From NCBI RefSeq assembly GCF_000337135.1, contig NZ_AOIN01000055.1, forward strand, positions 4,663-46,081: DNA of 41,419 nt. The letters are read 5' to 3'. Positions 7,663-15,090 of this stretch are shown piece after piece. Below the pieces are notes generated by a model. That model saw nothing but the letters and a program-made list of their open reading frames with translations, ran no database searches and was not told the origin of the DNA. How positions within the stretch are numbered: position 1 is the first letter of the stretch; each line of letters starts with the position of its first letter. A program made the translations under genes and the position numbers. Source of the DNA: Natrialba chahannaoensis JCM 10990. GTDB lineage: Archaea; Halobacteriota; Halobacteria; Halobacteriales; Natrialbaceae.

Positions 7663-8862
7663 GACCATGCGAACGGGCGCTTCGCGCCCGTGAGCAGATG
7701 GGGCTTCCTGTTTCTATGACGCGCTTTGCAGACACCGAATGGGTGTCCGTAGGGAGCGCAGTCTCCACAGGTGTGTCTTCGGGCCATCCCAGCCCTAACT
7801 CAGAAAAGCCGCGCTGCAAGACGTTCACCGCCGTCGCAAAATCGCACGCGATTTTGCTGCCCGTCAGACGTAGTCTGACGACCGCGTTCGCGTCCCGGTC
7901 ACACTCGAACCCACACGACGGACACGAGTGTTCTCTGATCCAGATCGGTTTCGCTGTTTCCACACCGCACGACGCGCATTCCTTCGTCGTCCCAGCGGCT
8001 TCCACCTGAACGACGTGACAGCCGTACAAGTCTGCCTTATATTCGAGGAGGGAGATGAACTGTCGCCACGCTGCATCCTGTTTGTTCCGAGCGTTGTACG
8101 ACTGTTCCAACATCCCCTTCACATCCAAGTCCTCGACGAATACGGCGTCGTATTCGCGGACGAACCACGTCGACAACTTGCGTTGTTCACGGCGGAGGAG
8201 GGCGTATTCGTCTTCGAGGTCGAGCCAGCCCACGATCTTGCCGTCACTAGTGTGGATGTAGTTCAGAATGCCGAGATCAACACCGACGCTGTTGCTCGTG
8301 TCGAGCGAATCTACGTCAGGTTTCTCGGGTAGATCAGCTTCATCGGTTTCGAGGCCGAAGGAGACGAACCACTCACCAGTTGTCTCCTTCTTGATGATGA
8401 CTTCTTTGATGGCTGCTTCGTCTGGAATCTCCGGTGGTAGCGGATCGGGATGTCGCCGATTTTGGAGAGCCAGAGCGTCGCACGTCGGCCACTCGTGTTT
8501 TTGAGTTCGAAGCCAGACTGCGAGTACGTCATACTTTGAAACTCTCTCGGGGACTTCCACTTGAGTTTCCCGACCTTTCGACCGTTTTGTTTCTGCTCGG
8601 AGAGTCCGGCAAGGTTCTGGTAGAACCGGGTGACGGTTCGTTGCAGAGCCTTCGAGTTAACTTCCGAGAAGACGGGGAACTCGTCTTTCCAGTCGGGGAG
8701 TCGGTAGTGGTGTTTGTATGCGGAACCGATATCGTCGGCGTCTACGTTCTCGTACTCGTACAGGGTGTAGTTGTACGCTTGGCGATGAATGTCGATGTGA
8801 TGTTGCAGTTCAACCGCTCCCTCTTGTGTCGGGTATGCAGGGTAGCGGTGACTGTACTCCAT
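7658..8862 (-). pseudogene. tnpB: tnpB pseudogene (frameshift plus internal deletion)
   Basis: TnpB, the RNA-guided nuclease of IS200/IS605 elements. The N-terminal part reads from ATG 8862 (MEYSHRYPAYPTQEGAVELQ) in one frame down to about 8430. There one base is missing in CACCG-GAGATT, and the rest continues in another frame with EIPDEAAIKEVIIKKE. RuvC motifs remain: VGVDLGILN, VFVEDLDVKGM and the DRDANAV Asp after a CxxC...CxxC zinc ribbon. A second lesion is an in-frame loss near 8171: RREQRKLS runs directly into STWFVREYD, where intact TnpBs have a longer linker helix. Both lesions make it inactive. Confidence 0.85.
7674..7690. repeat. 7-bp hairpin in the tnpB 3' region
   Basis: CGGGCGC-TTC-GCGCCCG, a perfect 7-bp stem with a TTC loop, inside the last codons of the tnpB pseudogene and next to the 7642-7662 hairpin. 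A plausible part of the former guide-RNA scaffold. Confidence 0.5.
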
Positions 8863-8909
8863 CGCTATCTCTCGGTTAGAGATGTGTTAGCTTAATGGTT
8901 TGTACTACC

Positions 8910-8926
8910 GTGCGGTAAAACCGCAC
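8910..8926. repeat. 7-bp hairpin upstream of tnpB
   Basis: GTGCGGT-AAA-ACCGCAC, a perfect 7-bp stem with an AAA loop, about 48 bases upstream of the tnpB start. Suitable as the subterminal hairpin of the IS left end. Confidence 0.5.
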
Positions 8927-9004
8927 TCATTCCCGGTGTTGGTTGGTCAAATCGCTGTTTGACCTCCCTGAAGACATATAGAGATTCATACCAAGTAGTT
9001 GTTC

Positions 9005-9481
9005 ATGAAGCGACGCAAATTTCTTGCTGTCGGTGGTCTCGCTCTTGGAGTGGGGTATGCATGGAACAGGTTTCGATCCCCGTCAATCCCCAGTGGTATG
9101 ACTGTGGATACGCGATACTACGACGGAAATATTTTCGATGCGCGTGATGTGTTTGGGCCGAGAGAAGAGTCACACACGCTCATAACTGACGAAGAAACCG
9201 CAGCCGCCGAATTTAGAGATCTTGAACAACTGTCCGATTTCACCAAAGAGACCAGTTTTGATGAATCATATATCCTCGTTGTTCAAAACGGAATGCGGTC
9301 AGAAGACGATCTCGAATTACGTTCGATTGACCGTGTTGAAGGCGGCTTACAGGTCGCTATTTCGATAGACAAGCCACTAATCCCCGACCACGACGACCTG
9401 ATCACGCATACTCTTCTCATCAGGATTACTGACAAGAAAACCGTGCCCACGTCAGTAGATGTCAGTATAGACGGTTATTGA
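9005..9481 (+). CDS. Tat-signal hypothetical exported protein
   Basis: 158 residues. The N-terminus MKRRKFLAVGGLALGVGYAW has a twin-arginine motif (R-R-K-F-L) and a hydrophobic helix, so it is probably exported folded by Tat or anchored by its uncleaved helix; there is no lipobox Cys. The remaining 130 residues are soluble and beta-rich, and I do not recognise them. Base composition is clearly more AT-rich than its neighbours (codons such as ATA, AAA, GAA, TTT), and it sits between a decayed tnpB and a MITE-like repeat, so it was probably acquired. ATG 9005 is preferred over TTG 8999 because it puts the RR motif at residues 3-4. Confidence 0.65.
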   Translation: MKRRKFLAVGGLALGVGYAWNRFRSPSIPSGMTVDTRYYDGNIFDARDVFGPREESHTLITDEETAAAEFRDLEQLSDFTKETSFDESYILVVQNGMRSEDDLELRSIDRVEGGLQVAISIDKPLIPDHDDLITHTLLIRITDKKTVPTSVDVSIDGY

Positions 9482-9786
9482 TGATCGGGCTATTTCATCA
9501 GGGTTTGACAACCCCCCATCAGTTCCTGCATCGTATATCTCTCCTGTACTAACCGAAGGACCTGTAGGACTATAGTAACAACTGCAACTATTTACACACT
9601 GGCCGCACAGCTGTCGTGCGATCAGGTGTGCATTGACTTGCAGTGGCTACTATAGCTCCATCGGAGGAGTTCAGTAGAGCCGAAGATGACGAACGCGAGC
9701 ACACCGAATCCAGTCTGGTCGCCCACTCGAACCGAGGTTAACATCCTAACGATAGCATCCATCCCCGGACAGTTCCTACTCCGAAT
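9482..9786. other. intergenic, 305 bases, with MITE-like repeat
   Basis: AT-richer spacer between the orphan exported protein and the DMT transporter. Apart from the 86-bp inverted-repeat element at 9570-9655 I see no gene. A TTAAC motif at 9738-9742 is too far from the transporter start to be assigned with confidence. Confidence 0.5.
9570..9655. mobile_element. 86-bp MITE-like inverted-repeat element
   Basis: Begins CTATAGTAACAACTGCAA and ends TTGCAGTGGCTACTATAG. The outer 30 bases of each end match in inverted orientation at about 23 of 30 positions, and a smaller GCAC/GTGC stem lies in the centre. There is no coding capacity. Size and structure fit a miniature inverted-repeat transposable element. 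I see no clear target-site duplication (flanks CCTGTAGGA and CTCCATCGG), so it could be an old insertion or a hairpin with another role. Confidence 0.5.
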
Positions 9787-10710
9787 GTGTACTGGAAAGC
9801 CGTTTCATTGCCGTCGATCTCGCCGTATCTCTTCGCACTGGCCCCGCTCGCTGCCGCAGCGCTCTGGGGTGGCCTCTACGGCGTCAGCAAGTGGGGATTC
9901 GATGCGGTCCCACCGCTGACGCTTGCGTTCCTGCGAGTCGCCGTCGGTGCAGTTGCACTGCTCACTGTCGTCCACCTGGTCTACCCACGCCGGCGCTTTT
10001 CCCGACGAGACCTGCTCAGCTTCACGGTTCTTGGTGCGGTTGTTGCAGTCTCGCTCGCGACGCAGTTCGTCGGCACCGCGCTGACGACCGCCAGCCAGGG
10101 CTCGCTCATCACCGTCCTGACGCCGATTTTCACGATCCTGCTCGGCGTCTCCCTGCTTGGCGAGGAGCTCTCGCCGCGGCTCATCGCTGGCATCATCATC
10201 GCGACTGCTGGCACCGTCGTCGTCCTCTCCGGCCAGTATCACCTCGCCGAACTCGCCGGTGTCGCGACGACCGGCATCCTCATGCTCCTGCTCGCGAGCG
10301 CGACGTGGGCACTATACACCGTCCTCGGAAAGCCACTGATCGAGCGCTACTCCGCACTCGAGACGGCGACGTACTCCTGTGTTGCTGCCGTGCCGATACT
10401 CGCCGTCCTCGTGCCGGTCGAACTCGCCCGCACCGAGGCCTCGTTGTCGTCGATTCCGGTGACGCCGGAACTTATCGTCGCGGTGCTCTACCTCGGACTC
10501 CTCGGAACGGCTGCCGCGTGGTACCTCTGGTACAAGGGACTCGAGTACGTCGACGCGAGCGTCATCTCGGCGTTCTTTTTCGTCCAGCCGGTCGTCGGGG
10601 CGATTTTCGGGGCGGCGGTGCTTGGGGAGTCGCTCGGCTCGCGGTTCGTGCTGGGTGGTGCCGTGATGGCGGTTGGCGTCTATCTGGTGTCGACGGAGTC
10701 GGCGGCCTGA
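9787..10710 (+). CDS. DMT family transporter (two EamA domains)
   Basis: 307 residues with about ten hydrophobic segments arranged as two EamA repeats. The first starts at APLAAAALWGGLYGVSKWGF with LAFLRVAVGA. Its end TAGTVVVLSG is followed by the second repeat from LLLASATWALYTVLGKPLIE, with LLGTAAAWYLWYKGLEYVDA and a family-typical C-terminus QPVVGAIFGAAVLGESLGSR. It is likely a drug/metabolite or amino-acid-type exporter; the substrate cannot be told. The longest frame starts at GTG 9787 and TTG 9808 is an alternative; neither has a convincing RBS. Confidence 0.82.
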   Translation: MYWKAVSLPSISPYLFALAPLAAAALWGGLYGVSKWGFDAVPPLTLAFLRVAVGAVALLTVVHLVYPRRRFSRRDLLSFTVLGAVVAVSLATQFVGTALTTASQGSLITVLTPIFTILLGVSLLGEELSPRLIAGIIIATAGTVVVLSGQYHLAELAGVATTGILMLLLASATWALYTVLGKPLIERYSALETATYSCVAAVPILAVLVPVELARTEASLSSIPVTPELIVAVLYLGLLGTAAAWYLWYKGLEYVDASVISAFFFVQPVVGAIFGAAVLGESLGSRFVLGGAVMAVGVYLVSTESAA

Positions 10711-10830
10711 GTCGGCGTGACCTGTCTGCTCCAAAAGAGTCGCTGTGTCTCTTCTCGTTGCTTGCCGATCCGTACTGATGGTTGTCTGTGGCTGTCTGTG
10801 ACTGGTGGTGCTTGTCGGTGGTTCCGGCGT

Positions 10831-11079
10831 TTATCGGTGGAAAACGGCCGTATGGCCCCGTGTATCGATCAACTGTGCGTTGACGCTGTCTGCGAGGCCT
10901 GCTGCCTTTTCCTCGGTCGAACTGCCGGCTCGGGCCGCGCGGAGGAACTTCACCTTCACGAGGTCTCGATCCGCGAGCTGGTCGTTGAGTTCGTCGACGA
11001 CGGCGTCGACGCCACTCTTGCCGACCCAGACGGTAACGTCGACATCGTGGGCCCGCTGTTTGAGTTGCTGGTGGTCCAT
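10831..11079 (-). CDS. YhbY/CRM-domain RNA-binding protein
   Basis: 82 residues comprising one CRM (CRS1-YhbY) domain. The N-terminal helix MDHQQLKQRAHDVDVTVWVG is followed by the family's loop WVGKSGVD (GxxG-type K-S/G) and LADRDLVKVKFLRAAR. YhbY-type proteins bind RNA and in bacteria associate with pre-50S particles. It lies 84 bases downstream of the RNase P protein 4 gene in the same orientation, a pairing common in haloarchaea as I recall it, pointing to a role in tRNA or rRNA maturation. Length is normal for the stand-alone domain. Confidence 0.88.
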   Translation of the reverse strand: MDHQQLKQRAHDVDVTVWVGKSGVDAVVDELNDQLADRDLVKVKFLRAARAGSSTEEKAAGLADSVNAQLIDTRGHTAVFHR

Positions 11080-11163
11080 ACCGACACGTATCGGGTCCAG
11101 GCGGTTAATCCTCTCGAAGACAGGGCTGTGCTGTCATCGCTGCCACGACACCAGCATTCGCGG

Positions 11164-11496
11164 TCAGTGCTCGGTAACGGACGACTCTGACCCGGTGTCC
11201 GACACAGCACCATCCGCTCGATCCTCATAGGGATACCGTGCGTGGGCACCACACTCACAGGAGATTACGACGTGGCCGTTCTGCAGCCTGACTCTGGCGT
11301 TCTTGCCCGGACGAAGATAGGCGTCACAGGCGTCACAAGTGAACCGCCGGAACGAACGTGGCAAGGTCAAACGATTACGCTCTGCGACGCGACGGGCGAG
11401 ACGAACGTAGTATCGCGCGCGGTCGTCCTCGCCGTCGGCTGCCGCCGCTCGAGCGAGGTCATGGAGGCGATCAATCCGTTCCTCGGCGACGGTCAT
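11164..11496 (-). CDS. rnp4: RNase P protein component 4 (Rpp21/Rpr2)
   Basis: 110 residues. The N-terminal helical half (RIDRLHDLARAAAADGEDDR, YYVRLARRVAERNRLTLPRS) and a zinc ribbon with FTCDACDAYLRPGKNARVRL and ISCECGAHARYPY fit Rpp21/Rpr2: one pair of Zn ligands is CxxC and the other CxC. The protein binds the specificity domain of RNase P RNA and helps process the 5' ends of pre-tRNA. ATG 11496 is chosen over GTG 11502. It is upstream of the YhbY gene in an apparent operon. A disordered acidic tail of about 20 residues follows the zinc ribbon. Confidence 0.9.
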   Translation of the reverse strand: MTVAEERIDRLHDLARAAAADGEDDRARYYVRLARRVAERNRLTLPRSFRRFTCDACDAYLRPGKNARVRLQNGHVVISCECGAHARYPYEDRADGAVSDTGSESSVTEH

Positions 11497-12207
11497 GGCC
11501 ACGGGTTGTACCGGTTCGCCTATTGGTGTTGTGTTCTGTTCCGTCAGCTCTCACGCATCATCGATTCCGATACATCGCTGGTTCACGCACATCGCTGGAT
11601 CCAGAACACACTGGTTCCACCTTTTCCGACTGGCACCCAGAATTTCACTCATCAATTCTGCCTCAGGAACGGTTTAACTACCTCATATCGGTGTGTCTGA
11701 CGTTCAGTTCGACTAGCTTTACTCGAGTACACCACCGTTCAACAGCACCGTATTCCGAAGCGTTTTATACGGGGGGTGTCGACGACCTGAAGTGTACGAC
11801 CGACCGCACTGTCCCGCCCCGTGACTACATCACGAGACCCCCCTCCACTGATCGTACTGCGATCGACAACCCGTGAACGCGCTACAGCTCCCCCTCCGAC
11901 CCGATGACGGACGCCGTTTCCACGCATACATCACCAGAGCGAATATCGAATGCTATGCGTTCCCGTCACTCGGTTACCGTCACTATAACGATACGTCGTT
12001 GGATCAAACCGAAACTGAGCCCGACGGACGACTCCCATCTCCACCACCGAAACGTCCCGATCTCTCCCAGACTACACAGAATGACGACGACCCTCAGCAC
12101 GACAGCCGAAGCGAGACCGACAGCGAGAGAAACGATTCGTGGTCCACTCACGACCGTCTCCAGACAGCCGAACACAACCATAACCACGACAAACGGAGGT
12201 GCAACGC
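11497..12207. other. intergenic, 710 bases, no convincing gene
   Basis: Two overlapping plus-strand frames (11873-12211 and 11904-12224) exist, but both translate into His/Thr/Arg-rich low-complexity peptides unlike the neighbours, so neither is called. A good TATA-like TTTTATAC at 11763-11770 faces the SBP/PAP2 unit and would give a leader of about 410 bases. The decamer ACATCGCTGG occurs twice, 10 bases apart (near 11575 and 11595). Confidence 0.5.
12195..12200 (+). promoter_or_regulatory. Shine-Dalgarno of the first SBP gene
   Basis: GGAGGT lies 7 bases before ATG 12208 and is a strong match to the 16S 3' end. It decides the start over GTG 12199 and fits a leadered mRNA, unlike most genes in the window. 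Confidence 0.65.
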
Positions 12208-14115
12208 ATGAACTCGCCGTCTGACGACGCTGACACTGGCACCAGCCGCCGATCGCTCCTTGCCGCCGGTGCGACCGGGCTATCGATCGCTGCGAGCGGC
12301 TGTATCGACCGCGTCCAGAGTGTCGTCGACTCCGATGCTGCCGAACAGCTCTCGCTCTCCATTCTCTCTCTCCCCGCCGCCGACGGCGACCGAGAGAGCG
12401 CCGAAATCGCGCGCCATCTCGAGGGTAACCTCGAGGCAGTCGGCATCGACGCGACGATCAGCACTCGTTCTGAGTCAGAGTTTCTGGAGGCGATCTTGAT
12501 CGATCAGGACTTCGACCTCTACGTCGGTCGCCACCCGGCAGACTTCGACCCGGATTTTCTCTACGAGACGCTGCATTCCACCTACGAGTACGACCAAGGC
12601 TGGCAGAACCCGTTCAGTTTCACCGACACGCTGTCGATCGATCCGTTGCTCGAGCGCCAGCGCAACGAAACTGGTGCCGATCGCGAACGGGCCGTCACAG
12701 AACTGCTAGAGGCAATTGCACAGGTGAAGCCGTTCGAACCGATCTGTGTCGCGAACGAGTACCGGGCCGTTCGGACGGACCGATTCGACGGCTGGGACGA
12801 AACCCACCTCGGGACCGGCAGAGGCTACCTCGGACTCGAATCCGCCACTTCGTCCGACACCGAACAGCTTCACGCACTCGTCACGGACCAGCGGCTGGCC
12901 CAGACCTTCAACCCGCTTTCCCCGACGACGCGCGAGCAAGATGTCATCGTCGATCTGGTGTACGACTCGCTCGCCGTTCCAACGTGGTCCGTCCCCGACG
13001 AGGCAGAGGCGACCGAGGAGGAGACACAAGCGGGCGCAGAAGTGATCGACGCGGCAAACGTCTCGATCGAACCTTGGCTCGCGACCGACTGGGAGTGGGA
13101 CGGCGACACCCGAACCATGACCGTCGACATCCGCGAGGACTGTACGTTCCACGACCACACCGAGGGCGACAGCAACGACGACAATGGCAACAACGGTACC
13201 GACAGTGCCATTCCACTCACCGCCGAGGATGTCAGGTTCACCTATCGCTTCCTCGCGGACACGACGTACGGACGCACCTCGAGTGCTTCGCCCGCACCAC
13301 GCTATCAGGGCCACGCGAGCGCCGTCGACTCAGTCACCGTCGAGGACGACTACCGACTCACGATCTCGTTCTCGACGGACCGAGCCGTTGCTGAGCGCGC
13401 GCTGACGGTCCCAATCCTTCCATCCGGATCGGACTCACCCTGGATCGCCCATCTCGAAAGCAGGGTCGACTCCACAGACGACGACTGGTCGCCGACGCAG
13501 GGCGACTGGAGCATCGTGACGACCGATCATGCGCCACCAACTGGCAGTGGACCCTACAAATACGACTCCCACGACGCAGGCGAATCTGTCACGCTAACGC
13601 GCTTCGAGGACCACTTTACGCTCCGAGACGACGATCACGACCTGCCAGCGCCCACAGCCGACGAACTCCACTTCGAAGTCGATCCGGGTACGAGTTCGTC
13701 GGTCGAACGGGTCGCAAGCGGCGACGCCGACATCACGACATCGGTGCTCGATACGTACGCACTCGAGTCAACGTTAGACGACGAGGCTGTGTCGTTCGTC
13801 GAATCTCCCTCGTGGTCGTTCTATCATGTCGGCTTCAACACGCACAACACGCTGTGTAGCAGCCCCCGATTCCGTCGTGCGGTCTCGCAACTGATCGACA
13901 AGCAGTGGGTCGTCGAGGACGTGTTCGCGGCGGAAGACAGCGCACGACCCGTCGCGACGCCGGTTGCCGAGGAGTGGACGCCTGACTCACTCGCCTGGGA
14001 CGACGGCGAGCTGGTAACGACGTTCATCGGTGAGGATGGTGATGTCAACGTCGACGCTGCGCGAGAATTGTTTGCATCGGCATTCGAGTACGACGGCGGG
14101 GAGCTTGTACGGTAA
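12208..14115 (+). CDS. Tat lipoprotein, circularly permuted SBP_bac_5-like (copy 1)
   Basis: 635 residues. Tat lipoprotein signal: SRRSLLAAG with RR at 14-15 and lipobox ASGC32. Residues about 49-215 (LSLSILSLPAADGDRES, DFDLYVGRHPADFDPDFLYE, WQNPFSF, KPFEPICVANEYRAVRTDRF) resemble the C-terminal lobe of peptide/nickel binding proteins such as DppA. Residues about 228-635 resemble their N-terminal part: FNPLSP, LVYDSLAV, WLATDWEW, PLTAEDVRFTYRFLADT, PSWSFYHVGFNT, FRRAVSQLIDKQWVVEDVF. The protein ends at AARELFASAFEYDGG, just where the C-lobe usually starts. A low-complexity Asn/Asp insert splits FHD and LTAEDV, unlike copy 2. It lies 11 bases before a PAP2 gene. No permease is nearby, so transport is not shown; ligand binding at the outer membrane face is the inference. 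Confidence 0.82.
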   Translation: MNSPSDDADTGTSRRSLLAAGATGLSIAASGCIDRVQSVVDSDAAEQLSLSILSLPAADGDRESAEIARHLEGNLEAVGIDATISTRSESEFLEAILIDQDFDLYVGRHPADFDPDFLYETLHSTYEYDQGWQNPFSFTDTLSIDPLLERQRNETGADRERAVTELLEAIAQVKPFEPICVANEYRAVRTDRFDGWDETHLGTGRGYLGLESATSSDTEQLHALVTDQRLAQTFNPLSPTTREQDVIVDLVYDSLAVPTWSVPDEAEATEEETQAGAEVIDAANVSIEPWLATDWEWDGDTRTMTVDIREDCTFHDHTEGDSNDDNGNNGTDSAIPLTAEDVRFTYRFLADTTYGRTSSASPAPRYQGHASAVDSVTVEDDYRLTISFSTDRAVAERALTVPILPSGSDSPWIAHLESRVDSTDDDWSPTQGDWSIVTTDHAPPTGSGPYKYDSHDAGESVTLTRFEDHFTLRDDDHDLPAPTADELHFEVDPGTSSSVERVASGDADITTSVLDTYALESTLDDEAVSFVESPSWSFYHVGFNTHNTLCSSPRFRRAVSQLIDKQWVVEDVFAAEDSARPVATPVAEEWTPDSLAWDDGELVTTFIGEDGDVNVDAARELFASAFEYDGGELVR

Positions 14116-14126
14116 CACAACATCAC

Positions 14127-14996
14127 ATGCTTGCACAAGTACTCACACGAGTCGCGCTCGTCGTTGCGGTCGCGCTCTTGGTCTCGCTCGTCGTCTTCGT
14201 CGGTCGCGACCGGCTCCTCTCACTACGGACGGAGTGGCGACCGCGACTCCGCCAGAGCGCTCCTGCGTTCGCCCTCTTGCTCGCGGTCCTCGGACTGAAT
14301 CGGATCATGCGCCAGGACGGATACGACATCTCACAGGCGTACGGCGTCCATATGACCGAGGTGTTCTACTCGCTTGAGGGCGAGCTCGTCCTGGCCTTTC
14401 GAGCGATTGCGACACCGGAAGTGACGACGTTCTTCTCGATCTCGTACGTTTACGTCTACGCGTTCGTGCTGGTCTTCCCGGTCGTCGCCTACTTTGCGCT
14501 CTCGGACACTGTCGTCCTTCGACAGCTGTTGACCGCGTACTCGCTCAACTACGTGATCGGACTCACCTTCTACCTGCTCGTGATCGCTTACGGGCCGCGA
14601 AACGTCATGATCGAGGGAATGGACGCAACACACCTCTACTACGCGAGTCCGGAGTACATTCACCTTACAACGGAGGTCAACCAGAATCGGAACGTCTTCC
14701 CCTCGTTGCACACTTCGCTGTCTGCAACCGTCGCTATCTTCGCCTACATGACCCGCGACCAGTACCGAGCGTGGTTCCCTGTCGCCGTCGGCCTCGCGAC
14801 GAGCGTCATCATCTCGACGATGTACCTTGGCATCCACTGGGCCATCGACGTGGTTGCTGGCCTCATCCTCGCCGTCGTCTGCGTTGCACTTGCAAAGCGA
14901 CTCGTGGGCCGCTGGTCGCTGTTGGCTCTTCTTGAGCGCGTTCGAGCCGCCGGACGGAGCGAGGCTACATCCGGTTCGGGCCGCAAGCAAGGGTAG
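14127..14996 (+). CDS. PAP2 family phosphatase / AUR1-like membrane protein (copy 1)
   Basis: 289 residues with about six transmembrane segments. The PAP2 core is intact: FPSLHTS (C2, catalytic His after PSL) and STMYLGIHWAIDVVAG (C3: His-x3-Asp). The C3 Arg of the usual SR motif is Thr, as in the inositolphosphorylceramide-synthase-like branch. The C1 region is divergent (VIAYGPRNVM rather than KxxxxxxRP). The family removes or transfers phosphate head groups of lipids, with the active site on the outer face. It starts 11 bases after the SBP-like lipoprotein stop, so the two are probably co-translated. The C-terminal tail is short and basic. Confidence 0.85.
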   Translation: MLAQVLTRVALVVAVALLVSLVVFVGRDRLLSLRTEWRPRLRQSAPAFALLLAVLGLNRIMRQDGYDISQAYGVHMTEVFYSLEGELVLAFRAIATPEVTTFFSISYVYVYAFVLVFPVVAYFALSDTVVLRQLLTAYSLNYVIGLTFYLLVIAYGPRNVMIEGMDATHLYYASPEYIHLTTEVNQNRNVFPSLHTSLSATVAIFAYMTRDQYRAWFPVAVGLATSVIISTMYLGIHWAIDVVAGLILAVVCVALAKRLVGRWSLLALLERVRAAGRSEATSGSGRKQG

Positions 14997-15053
14997 TTGG
15001 GTGCAGCGAGAGTCGATACACAACTACGAGAGAAGACGCTGCAGCGCAATACT

Positions 15054-15061
15054 GTTATATC
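15054..15061 (+). promoter_or_regulatory. TATA box of the second SBP-PAP2 unit
   Basis: GTTATATC lies 30-37 bases before ATG 15091, so a nearly leaderless transcript is predicted. The second unit can therefore be expressed independently of the first. Confidence 0.55.
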
Positions 15062-15090
15062 ACCACGAGCGAACTGTGGCAACGGACCTA

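Larger units (their letters stand above)
7642..8926 (-). mobile_element. IS1341-type (IS200/IS605 family) remnant
   Basis: tnpB-only element with no tnpA. It is bounded by subterminal hairpins: 7642-7662 and 7674-7690 after tnpB, and GTGCGGT-AAA-ACCGCAC (8910-8926) 48 bases before its ATG. IS200/IS605 elements have subterminal hairpins rather than terminal inverted repeats and make no target duplication, so the exact ends cannot be fixed here. The element is dead (see tnpB). Confidence 0.55.

Noticed and set aside
11873-12224. Two overlapping plus-strand ORFs before the first SBP gene
   Set aside because: Both are His/Thr/Arg low-complexity in translation and overlap each other; the real start downstream has its own Shine-Dalgarno.
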